Of a stretch of DNA of 6,788 nt, positions 1-6,683 are shown one piece after another. The stretch lies in contig CALLVB010000003.1 in the NCBI GenBank assembly GCA_938010795.1, positions 1-6,788 of the forward strand, in the 5' to 3' direction. A program made the translations under genes and the position numbers. Position 1 is the first letter of the stretch, and each line of letters opens with the position of its first letter. The notes below the pieces were generated by a model. That model made no database searches. It saw only the letters and a program-made list of their open reading frames with translations, and was not told the DNA's origin. The stretch is from Minisyncoccota bacterium (GTDB lineage Bacteria; Patescibacteriota; Minisyncoccia; Phycocordibacterales; GCA-2747955).

Positions 1-312
1 CTTAGCCTGATCACCTGCTGATAGTCCACCTGCTGTTAAGTCTACTGTTGCTGTCCCGTTGTAATAACGTAGAACATCGTCAGTAGAGTTGTACCACACA
101 TCTCCTGCCGCTGGTGTAGCCGGGTCTGCTGCAAGGGTAGAAATACCTCCTGCTGGTACCAAAGTTAATAGATCAGTTACAGTCATCTGTTTAGATGTAC
201 CATCTGCTGAATCTACAACCATAAGGATGTCAGCTCCATTTGGAGTTCCATCCGATGTCATCTCAGTAACTTGAATAGTTGTTACTGGGAATGTTGTTAG
301 GTCTGCTGCCAT
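1..312 (-). CDS. Phage tail fibre/appendage-like protein, N-terminal part (3' end beyond window)
   Basis: The frame is open from an ATG at 312-310 to the window edge and gives 104 residues beginning MAADLTTFPVTTIQ. It has no stop, so the C-terminus lies outside. An in-frame TAA 21 nt upstream makes this ATG the first possible start. Residues 63-92 read as a Pro/Ala-rich linker followed by GDVWYNSTDDVLRYYNGT. This W-Y-N-[ST]-T...L-x-x-[YF] pattern is familiar from phage tail fibres and other appendage proteins, where it tends to sit before or between fibre repeats. The rest is Thr/Ala/Gly/Asp-rich with no signal peptide or membrane segment, as expected of a beta-rich structural protein. It follows the 304-residue fibre-like gene by 14 nt, in the same direction, and that protein carries a related motif. 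No Shine-Dalgarno is visible. The fibre role is inferred from the motif and position; the reading frame itself is well supported. Confidence 0.8.
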   Translation of the reverse strand, partial: MAADLTTFPVTTIQVTEMTSDGTPNGADILMVVDSADGTSKQMTVTDLLTLVPAGGISTLAADPATPAAGDVWYNSTDDVLRYYNGTATVDLTAGGLSAGDQAK

Positions 313-322
313 AAGTTTATAT

Positions 323-337
323 TTAATTAATTAATTA
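323..337. repeat. TTAA short tandem repeat at a gene junction
   Basis: Three perfect TTAA units (323-334) plus a partial fourth make a 12-bp palindrome that overlaps the end of the 304-residue gene and the leader of the next gene. Its TAA stop (329-327) lies inside the repeat. With no GC-rich stem and no T-tract it does not look like a terminator. It may simply be an AT-rich unstructured leader that helps initiation without a Shine-Dalgarno, or a slippage-prone site. Confidence 0.6.
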
Positions 338-1241
338 CAATTGCGTTTCCGTTTCCGTCTAGTAATACGTTCCCCGCTTGGTCTACAATAGCGTCTGGTT
401 GTGTTGGTGGAGTGATAACTGGTACACAGTTAATCAGTACCACATTTCCATTACCATCAACCACTGCGTTTCCTGCTTGATCTAGCAGTACATCACATTG
501 TTGTGTTACTGTAGTTGTTCCAGTTTGAATCTGAATCCAATTACCACACATGAATGTAAATAGTTCTCCTGTAGTAGTGTTGTACCATTGTGAACCGTCT
601 GAGAAGCCCTGAGCTATCCCCTCAGTTGTAGGGTTGAATGTCTCACATGCTTGCTTTGTCTTTAGACATGAAGCATCTAGTGTGAGTGGTGTTGGTGTCC
701 CATTAACATCTACATTAAATGTAATGATTCCTGTGGGACAATCTATTGACACTGCTGATAAGAATCCATCTGGGAGACTAGCGGCCTCTTGTTTTGGCGG
801 GTTGTTGATTTCTACTGTGATTGCTTGTACCTTATCTCGTAGTTGTACGTATTCATCATAGTATCCAACGGCAAACTCAGACAGGTCATTGTGACTTCTA
901 ATTACACTATTAACTGTATTTAGTAGTTCATGTCCATCTTCCACGGCGGAGAATGGGATTGATAGTTTTGTATCTGCCTCTGAAATACGACGAATCATTT
1001 CTTCTCCTGATAGAGTTTCCTCCTTGATGATTGTCTTACCATCTACTCCGGGCTTACCATCTTTGTAGTCCACACCCTTAATTGGTTTTGCCATCTCCAC
1101 AATGTCTTTCAAGACACTTGGAGAGATAGTCGCATCCTTTCCAGGCTCACCGCGTCTTAACTCAGACAACATCTGGATTAGTTGTTCCAGCTCCGAGCGT
1201 GTAATGTATGGGTTATTCTTTTTGTTTAAGTGTTCTAACAT
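327..1241 (-). CDS. Fibre-like phage structural protein with collagen-like triplets and C-terminal repeats (304 aa)
   Basis: I recognise no named family; the architecture is fibre-like. Residues 1-30 are probably helical and charged. Residues 31-36 (GEPGKD) and 56-70, including GKP-GVD-GKT, form short collagen-like Gly-X-Y runs like those used for trimerisation in phage fibres. Residues 75-145 look helical, then a beta-type region begins. Residues 219-238 (WYNTTTGELFTFMCGNWIQI) are a WYN-type fibre motif related to one in the next gene. The C-terminus holds two copies of an 18-residue repeat, DQAGN-x3-DGNGN-x3-IN, at 254-271 and 287-304, the second ending the protein. Six cysteines (168, 192, 199, 232, 249, 272) all lie in the C-terminal half. 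The ATG at 1241 is 1 nt after the LPD38 gene stop, with an in-frame TAA 12 nt upstream that forces this start. Likely role: tail fibre, fibre adaptor or receptor-binding component. The gene is near certain, the role moderate. Confidence 0.88.
   Translation of the reverse strand: MLEHLNKKNNPYITRSELEQLIQMLSELRRGEPGKDATISPSVLKDIVEMAKPIKGVDYKDGKPGVDGKTIIKEETLSGEEMIRRISEADTKLSIPFSAVEDGHELLNTVNSVIRSHNDLSEFAVGYYDEYVQLRDKVQAITVEINNPPKQEAASLPDGFLSAVSIDCPTGIITFNVDVNGTPTPLTLDASCLKTKQACETFNPTTEGIAQGFSDGSQWYNTTTGELFTFMCGNWIQIQTGTTTVTQQCDVLLDQAGNAVVDGNGNVVLINCVPVITPPTQPDAIVDQAGNVLLDGNGNAIVIN
330..383 (-). repeat. C-terminal protein repeat, copy 2 (residues 287-304)
   Basis: The segment encodes DQAGNVLLDGNGNAIVIN, the last 18 residues of the 304-residue protein. 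It aligns without gaps to copy 1 at 429-482 with 13 of 18 identical residues; the differences are Val/Leu/Ile/Ala swaps. Many codons differ between the copies, so the duplication is old or selection is on the protein rather than the DNA. Confidence 0.8.
429..482 (-). repeat. C-terminal protein repeat, copy 1 (residues 254-271)
   Basis: The segment encodes DQAGNAVVDGNGNVVLIN, the first of two 18-residue repeats spaced 33 residues apart in the fibre-like protein. Alternating hydrophobic residues between Gly/Asn/Asp turns suggest a beta-hairpin or a turn of a beta-rich fibre tip. A Pro/Thr-rich linker containing Cys272 separates it from copy 2. Confidence 0.8.
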
Positions 1242-1242
1242 A

Positions 1243-4200
1243 TTAAATTCTTATTAATCCTTTCTCTACCGCATAATCCACAATCGCCTTCTTAACCCCT
1301 GGTATGTTGGATCCCTTAGCTTCATTGATCATTTGTTGAAGCGTGATCTCCTCTGAATTGTAAGCTCGTATTAAATTGTTTGAGAATGTCTTGGTGTAAT
1401 TCTGATAAAGTATTTCTTCCCTCTTGAGTTGAATATCTGTATCTAGCAAGTCTCTGTCTATCAATGCTCTGTTTTGTTCCACGGCCTGGATTAATTCTTC
1501 GATTGGTACAGTTTGCCCCAATCTTAATTTATCATTGATTTCTTCTTGAATATTATACACTACTTCTCCTTCATTGTCAAGTCTTCTTCTTAACGCATAA
1601 TACTTCTTTTCCATACTAGATCTCGGCACACTCTTAAGTTCAACTCCTCGTTCTGAGAAGAATTGCTTAATGTCTTCACGCCCACCGTTAAGTAAGCCAG
1701 CTTCCGCCGCTTGATATTCTACAAAGTTCTTGTAATCATTTGGTTTAAGTCTCCTCATTACACCCAGCCGGTGTTGTAGTTGCTCGTGGTCTGGGTGTGC
1801 TTCATCTCGAAGTATATCTAACATGAATGATGCGTAGTTAAGTGAACGTAAGTCATTCTTAAATCCGTATGTAATTTCTTTTGGTATGTCCTCAACCCCA
1901 GCTTCCTTCAAAACCGTAGACTTATACCCGCCAAGATATGTATCTGTAGTGTCATAAAGCGTTTGCCTAAACAGAAGATCCCTCACTTCTTGTGGTGATT
2001 CTGCGAGTAGTGCATTATCGATTAATTGATCTTGGTCCCTAACCCATTGCAGGTCAGCTCGTGTCTCTGTGTAGAACCTATTAAATACTGGTACCTCATG
2101 TGCATTAACTTCATCTGATTCCCCAATATCATTAATCAACCTCACTGCTTTCTCCGCGTCTTTAATAGAACCCATGTAGAAGAACCCAGCCATAAGCTCG
2201 TTGATTGCTCGTGGGTCAGACCACTTACCTTTTCCTTCTGATGCTTTCCTAATTAGATTTGACAATGCCAATGACACCTTCTCATCTACACCATCTCCAA
2301 ATGATTCAGGAATATCAGCGGCAATAAACTCTTCATCTGTTGATTCAAATGATTCTCTTACAATTGTATTACCAAAGAAGTTTTCATTCTCTCTTACACG
2401 GTTGATTGGTTGTGCCGCTGACGGTAGGATGAAACTTAATAGCGATGGGTCAGTACCCCCGTCTGATACAGCCCTGTTACCTGTTGGTGATAAGATATTA
2501 ACTTGTGTTTGAAGTGCTTCGAGAGCAGCTCGCCCCGCATTCTTTTGCCCCTTAGCTACTTGTATAGCTGCGTTCTCTGCGGCCCACATACCACGTAGGG
2601 AGATTGGCAACGGAACCTTAAACCCTTGCATTCCTTTTGTAGTTCCATCAGGATTAGTTTCTTTCCCGATTACGATAATCAAGTTAGAAGATAGTTCATG
2701 GTCTGTAAAGTAATTACGCCATTCAGGATCATACATAGAGTTATAACCCTCCTGCCCATAAGATGCCGCTGATGTTGCAACAATAGTTTCCGTCGCAGTC
2801 TTTGGGTCTGACATAACACGCAGGAAGTTCTTGTTACCCAGCATTGTCGCATTAAAGAATAGATAGAGAGGCTTCATATACTTAGTAATCTCACCTTCTT
2901 TATCGAAGTTCAACATAGCTTCCTTCGCCAAGTTAGCCGCCTGCAATTCATCGAACCCTTCGTCAAGTGCTTGCTTAAAGAATGAGTATCGTGCTGCAGA
3001 TTCCATTTGTTCTGATAGTAATTCAACGTGTCGAAGACCCCGGTCAAACCATGGGATGTTGTATCGTATCTTTTCAAATCCTTCTGTCTGGTTAGAGAGA
3101 GATGAGAAACTTAGACCAAGTCTATTACCTCTTTCAATTAGATCAGTCGCATCGTTCTTAACACCACGTGCATTATCTGCTATTGCCGCTGAGTACCGTG
3201 CAATATTAGTCAATGCTTTGTGCGCACCAAGCTCACTCATACCCAGGTTAATAGCCACTGCCAAACCTTCAAGGGGATCTCGTACCGCAGATGCTACCTG
3301 GAAGCCTGGGTTGGACCGTGTTAGGAAGAATCGAGACATGTTAACATAGAGTCCAGATATAGAAGTAATACGCTTATACGCCAATTCTAGGCCTTGTGGG
3401 TCACCTGGCATGTCGAATGCTTTGAGTAGTTTCTTGTCTTTTGATGTGATTCTGAATGCGTTGTTATCAGCATCAAAGAAGATAACTCCATTATCACCCT
3501 CGCCTAAGAACTTTTTATTACTTGCTCGTACTGTAACCAGTTGGTTAATCGATTTATTGCCAGATTTTATTTCATTAATCAAGTGAATCCCAAGGGCTTT
3601 ACGTGTCCTATTCTCTTCAATGGAAGTATTGATTGTCATTCCCTTATCATAAGATGCATCAAACGAACTCTTAATACCTGCTTCACTTCCCTTTAATTCA
3701 CGGATAGTGTCGTCAATATTATTGTCTGCAAATACAATGTCCCCTGGTTTACCATCAATGTCACGGATAGTAGGTACGTAATTCGGATATAGTTCATTCA
3801 ATTCTTTTGCCAAGTCACGGGTAATTAACCCGGCGTCTGCAAGTGAACCAAGTTTATCTTTGTTGTGTTGTACTACAGATGCTCGGATGGTATCGAAAGC
3901 AATATAGTCTGCGGCGTATTTATTTTTAACAGTTGAGATTATGGCATCAGCTGTTGCATCTGTCATAATAAATGGATTACCTTTAGCTGTTGTACCCTTG
4001 ACCCTGTTAACATCTCTAGCATGAGTCGCGGTCAACAGATCATCCATATCTTTCTTGATCTCAGAACGCTTAACCCCCATACGTTTAGCGATTGCATTAA
4101 GAGATTCTAAATTATCTCTACGTTTTGCAAGGTCAATGTTGTTATGATATCTAACCTTACCTTTCTTCAGCGCTGTTCTAGACATGAAGTCACTGACTCC

Positions 4201-5871
4201 AGTTAGTACATTCTCACTTGAATCAACAAGAGAATTAACACGAGCATACCTGTCAGCCAGTACACGGTCTGTATCGGTAAGAATATCCCTAATACCTTGA
4301 CTTACTTTATTCCTTTGTGCTTTACTATTGGTTCGCTCGAATGACAGCTTCTTTGTTCTATCATTCCTTGTATTAAATGCTTCCTTATTCAAATTACCAT
4401 TCGCATCAAATTGATTCTCTAATACAATATTATCCAACTGGTCATCAAGTAAATCATTGTCTGCAGCAGATACAACACCGCCTTTAACTCGTGCACCAGA
4501 AGAAGCACCGGTAGATAGTAATCCACTTTCCAATTCTTTAAATTTAGTTATACGTGCCTTTAATGCTTCAACCGCTTTGTCATCAGCTACGTTATCCAAG
4601 TCATCTTTTGCTGCCCTTAGAGCATTACGTTGCGCTTGACTTCTCGATGTAGCAGGTACCGCTTCAATTGCGTCAATCGTTTGTTGTAGTTCTGTTCGTG
4701 TCTTGCTAGAAGGTGACACATCTTTTAGTGTTGATTCTAAATCTGCAATTTGTTCTCTGATAGATACAAGTTCTTGTGCCTGTACTTTACTTACTTGACC
4801 ATCTCTAATTTCCCTAATTGTTTGATTAAGTAACGATACATCACCAGCCTTAAGTGAGTTAGATAATGATGTAACAAACTTATTAAAGTCTGCGCGGTTA
4901 TCAATTGATTGTAGTGTTGCACGTACTGCATCTCTAAAGTTTGCGGATTCATCTCCAATAGATAGTCTATCGATTGCATCATCCAGTCTTGTTGTAGTTG
5001 AAGTAGGAATATCCTTAGAAGATACAATCTCATCTCCTTTTAATTGCAAGTCTCTAGACAATTCATCGACTGACTTATCCAACGCATTCTTCTTTGTGGG
5101 TAATAACTTACTCACTGAACGTGCAATAGACCCCGCTGCTGCCGCACCAAAAGGGAATGCGAATCCAACACCAGTAGCAAGTCCAACAGTCACAGCATTA
5201 ATATCCTCATCGTTAGATACCTGAATAGCCCCCTCATTAACCCCAGACAATCCAGCTTCAATAGCCCCTGCTTTGAGTAACCCGATTCCTCCAGTCGCCG
5301 CAAGACCTCCAGTTTTTAGTAGACCAACCCCTGTTGCTCCTGCTACAGTATCTCCAAGTGCTTCCTTAGTATCTAATCCAAATGAATCTTTAAATCTTTC
5401 TGACTCTCCTCGTCTCTTATTAAGTAGTCGGGTGTTCTGATCAAGTAATGCTTCAAACTCCTGCTTCTTTTTAGGATTGGTTTCCGCATTAATCTTTCTT
5501 AAAATATCGAAGTTAGTTTCTTGTAGACTTCTTAATTGCTCTTCATCTCTCTCTAATTCTAAATCAACAAGAGGTTGTTGTGTGGATAACCCGAGGTTCT
5601 GTATTGTCTCAATACCTTTACCCGCGGTAATTTCAAATGCATCTGCTGCAAACCTACCAAGGCCTGAAGCTCCAGTTAAATCATCACGATTAAAATCTCC
5701 GGTAAACTTATCTTTTAAAAATTGCCCGGTAGCTGCAACAGCACCCTCAGCCACTAACTCTCCTGTCTTAGCATTAACTCCAATCTTCCTCTTATCTCGG
5801 TCAGTCAAAAAACGCGCGTCTGCTACGGCTTGGTTAAACTCGTCTAAAGATTCAAATTGTTTTTCATCCAT
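1243..5871 (-). CDS. Giant phage internal/ejection virion protein with LPD38-type domain (1542 aa)
   Basis: This is the dominant gene. Residues about 830-1160 match what I know of LPD38 (large polyvalent protein-associated domain 38): an LYVNMSRFFLTRSNPGFQ stretch (841-858), then SAVRDPLEG, a conserved-looking LLSEQMESAARY (951-962) and MKPLYLFFNATMLGNKNF (999-1016). LPD38 occurs in very large phage virion proteins thought to travel into the host with the DNA. Residues 175-250 are Gly/Ala-rich and hydrophobic, including a membrane-like stretch at 227-250, which could insert into the host envelope. Residues 100-155, 355-450 and 1400-1542 are highly charged and probably helical or coiled-coil. 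I see no lytic transglycosylase, peptidase or other catalytic signature, so any enzymatic step may be elsewhere. The ATG at 5871 is the first after an in-frame TAA, which is the stop of the preceding gene 3 nt upstream. The LPD38 call is from memory of the family pattern, and the ejection role is inferred. Confidence 0.9.
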   Translation of the reverse strand: MDEKQFESLDEFNQAVADARFLTDRDKRKIGVNAKTGELVAEGAVAATGQFLKDKFTGDFNRDDLTGASGLGRFAADAFEITAGKGIETIQNLGLSTQQPLVDLELERDEEQLRSLQETNFDILRKINAETNPKKKQEFEALLDQNTRLLNKRRGESERFKDSFGLDTKEALGDTVAGATGVGLLKTGGLAATGGIGLLKAGAIEAGLSGVNEGAIQVSNDEDINAVTVGLATGVGFAFPFGAAAAGSIARSVSKLLPTKKNALDKSVDELSRDLQLKGDEIVSSKDIPTSTTTRLDDAIDRLSIGDESANFRDAVRATLQSIDNRADFNKFVTSLSNSLKAGDVSLLNQTIREIRDGQVSKVQAQELVSIREQIADLESTLKDVSPSSKTRTELQQTIDAIEAVPATSRSQAQRNALRAAKDDLDNVADDKAVEALKARITKFKELESGLLSTGASSGARVKGGVVSAADNDLLDDQLDNIVLENQFDANGNLNKEAFNTRNDRTKKLSFERTNSKAQRNKVSQGIRDILTDTDRVLADRYARVNSLVDSSENVLTGVSDFMSRTALKKGKVRYHNNIDLAKRRDNLESLNAIAKRMGVKRSEIKKDMDDLLTATHARDVNRVKGTTAKGNPFIMTDATADAIISTVKNKYAADYIAFDTIRASVVQHNKDKLGSLADAGLITRDLAKELNELYPNYVPTIRDIDGKPGDIVFADNNIDDTIRELKGSEAGIKSSFDASYDKGMTINTSIEENRTRKALGIHLINEIKSGNKSINQLVTVRASNKKFLGEGDNGVIFFDADNNAFRITSKDKKLLKAFDMPGDPQGLELAYKRITSISGLYVNMSRFFLTRSNPGFQVASAVRDPLEGLAVAINLGMSELGAHKALTNIARYSAAIADNARGVKNDATDLIERGNRLGLSFSSLSNQTEGFEKIRYNIPWFDRGLRHVELLSEQMESAARYSFFKQALDEGFDELQAANLAKEAMLNFDKEGEITKYMKPLYLFFNATMLGNKNFLRVMSDPKTATETIVATSAASYGQEGYNSMYDPEWRNYFTDHELSSNLIIVIGKETNPDGTTKGMQGFKVPLPISLRGMWAAENAAIQVAKGQKNAGRAALEALQTQVNILSPTGNRAVSDGGTDPSLLSFILPSAAQPINRVRENENFFGNTIVRESFESTDEEFIAADIPESFGDGVDEKVSLALSNLIRKASEGKGKWSDPRAINELMAGFFYMGSIKDAEKAVRLINDIGESDEVNAHEVPVFNRFYTETRADLQWVRDQDQLIDNALLAESPQEVRDLLFRQTLYDTTDTYLGGYKSTVLKEAGVEDIPKEITYGFKNDLRSLNYASFMLDILRDEAHPDHEQLQHRLGVMRRLKPNDYKNFVEYQAAEAGLLNGGREDIKQFFSERGVELKSVPRSSMEKKYYALRRRLDNEGEVVYNIQEEINDKLRLGQTVPIEELIQAVEQNRALIDRDLLDTDIQLKREEILYQNYTKTFSNNLIRAYNSEEITLQQMINEAKGSNIPGVKKAIVDYAVEKGLIRI
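2392..3384 (-). other. LPD38-like domain within the giant virion protein (residues ~830-1160)
   Basis: The segment contains the SNPGFQ...RDPLEG core, an amphipathic region, the EQMESAARY helix, an LAKEAMLNFDKEGE segment and the aromatic PLYLFFNATMLG segment, in the order I associate with LPD38 proteins of phages and integrated elements. Boundaries are approximate and judged by eye. The biochemical function of LPD38 is not established to my knowledge. Confidence 0.65.
5122..5349 (-). other. Gly/Ala-rich hydrophobic region of the giant virion protein (residues 175-250)
   Basis: Two hydrophobic, glycine-zipper-like stretches are visible. Residues 175-210 contain the near-repeat GVGLLKTG (181-188) and GIGLLKAG (195-202), 14 residues apart. 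Residues 227-250 run from VTVGLATGVGF through an FGAAAAG segment and have no charge until Arg251. Between them is a short acidic loop (NDEDIN). Such segments are typical of proteins that insert into or cross membranes. Here they would fit a channel or membrane-anchoring step in DNA ejection, which is an inference. Confidence 0.55.
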
Positions 5872-5874
5872 ATA

Positions 5875-6681
5875 TTAATCGAAGATACTTCTAAATACAT
5901 TAACTGCTGAACTAGCCGCTTCGATAGCTGGTGTCAACTGTGTTCTATTCACATCTAGTCTACCCCCTTGTAGTGTTCCCTCTGGGGCATCCTGTGGTCC
6001 ACGCCGGTCACTTAGTCGGTCTGCAATATTTTGCAATGACTCTAGTGTTGCATCATCTGATTGTGCGATAGCAACTTCCTCTGGTGTTAGGAATTGTGTA
6101 CCACGTAATATAATAGATTTCAACTCATCTCTTCTTAACTGTACGTTCTCTTGTTGATCGATCACCCCATCTCCATTTGTATCTCCCTCGATAGGTTCAA
6201 CATCGCCAACTCCTCTTAGATCCACAAACCCTGCGTCTGAAGAAGATGTACTTGTACTTGCAATTAACCTATCTGCCTCTGACCGCAATGATTGCGCTGT
6301 AGATACATTACCCCTAACCTCTTCAAGTGCTGCAACAACCTGACGTCTCTCCGCGTCTATAAAGTTACGTCTTTGTGCAAGTGCATTCCTCTGCCCTGGT
6401 CCTGCAAACTGTCTACCTCCAAGAGCTGAACTCAAGTCTTCTGATGCAGTGTTGAATCTTTGTTCCAGAATGGAAGATCTGTTACGAAGGTCTGCGATTG
6501 TTTGAATGTTTTGAGCAATGGTATTATTATTCAATGCTTCAGGATTTGCTAGTACTTGATCTTCAATGCTAGTATTATTTATCACACTAGAAAGATCCAG
6601 TCTATTACGGTCTGGGTCTACTGGTCTCGATATGTTTGGTGTTGGTGCATTCAATGCACTGAGGTTTAAAATTTCTTCCAT
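5875..6681 (-). CDS. Phage structural protein with EF-hand-type loop (268 aa), function unknown
   Basis: I do not recognise the family. The first 50 residues are Asn/Pro/Leu-rich and probably extended. Residues 53-140 are long charged/alanine-rich helices with coiled-coil character. Residues 144-150 are a Ser/Thr tract. Residues 167-178 (DTNGDGVIDQQE) fit the calcium-binding loop of EF-hand/dockerin modules at every key position: D1, N3, D5, G6, I8, D9 and E12. Residues 185-225 are again helical, and the C-terminus is mixed. There is no signal peptide or membrane segment. The start is fixed by two consecutive in-frame TAA codons ending 10 nt before the ATG. It lies 2 nt after the preceding gene and 3 nt before the giant LPD38 gene, so co-expression is likely. 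A small partner of the internal/ejection protein, comparable in position to the small internal virion proteins of T7-like phages, is a reasonable guess, but no sequence similarity supports it. Confidence 0.87.
   Translation of the reverse strand: MEEILNLSALNAPTPNISRPVDPDRNRLDLSSVINNTSIEDQVLANPEALNNNTIAQNIQTIADLRNRSSILEQRFNTASEDLSSALGGRQFAGPGQRNALAQRRNFIDAERRQVVAALEEVRGNVSTAQSLRSEADRLIASTSTSSSDAGFVDLRGVGDVEPIEGDTNGDGVIDQQENVQLRRDELKSIILRGTQFLTPEEVAIAQSDDATLESLQNIADRLSDRRGPQDAPEGTLQGGRLDVNRTQLTPAIEAASSAVNVFRSIFD
6148..6183 (-). other. EF-hand/dockerin-like calcium-binding loop (residues 167-178)
   Basis: The encoded loop DTNGDGVIDQQE follows the canonical 12-residue pattern D-x-[DN]-x-D-G-x-I-[D]-x-x-E. 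A basic/acidic helix (QLRRDELKSIILRG) follows, as expected for the outgoing helix, but the residues before it (VGDVEPIEG) are not an obvious incoming helix. That makes it closer to a dockerin-type or isolated calcium loop than to a paired EF-hand. Confidence 0.7.
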
Positions 6682-6683
6682 GT

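Noticed and set aside
89..274. Plus-strand open frame of 61 residues
   Set aside because: It is antisense to the fibre-like partial gene, whose motif and spacing are convincing.
313..340. Possible terminator between the fibre-like genes
   Set aside because: The palindrome is AT-only, without a GC stem or a T-tract, and the next gene starts within 14 nt in the same direction.
330..738. Variable region of a diversity-generating retroelement at the fibre C-terminus
   Set aside because: There is no reverse transcriptase, no template repeat and no adenine-biased near-copy elsewhere in the window; the two protein repeats are better explained by an old internal duplication.
634..861. Plus-strand open frame of 75 residues
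   Set aside because: It is antisense to the 304-residue gene, with no start signal or recognisable motif.
2201..3349. Plus-strand open frames at 2201-2512 and 3056-3349
   Set aside because: Both are fully inside and antisense to the well-supported LPD38 domain.
4457..4639. Plus-strand open frame of 60 residues
   Set aside because: It is antisense to a charged helical stretch of the LPD38 protein; composition looks like a shadow.
4791..5033. Same-strand, out-of-frame 80-residue frame inside the LPD38 gene
   Set aside because: It is Leu/Gln/Tyr-rich with no motif, and no independent start signal was seen. An overlapping gene cannot be excluded, but nothing supports it.
1243..5871. Lytic transglycosylase or peptidase domain in the giant protein
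   Set aside because: I searched by eye for Glu/Ser-centred transglycosylase motifs and Cys-His or HExxH peptidase motifs in plausible context and saw none.
5477..5878. Plus-strand open frame of 133 residues
   Set aside because: It lies antisense to the N-terminal part of the LPD38 gene, has a low-complexity Ser/Leu/Ala composition typical of antisense shadows, and no fitting neighbours.
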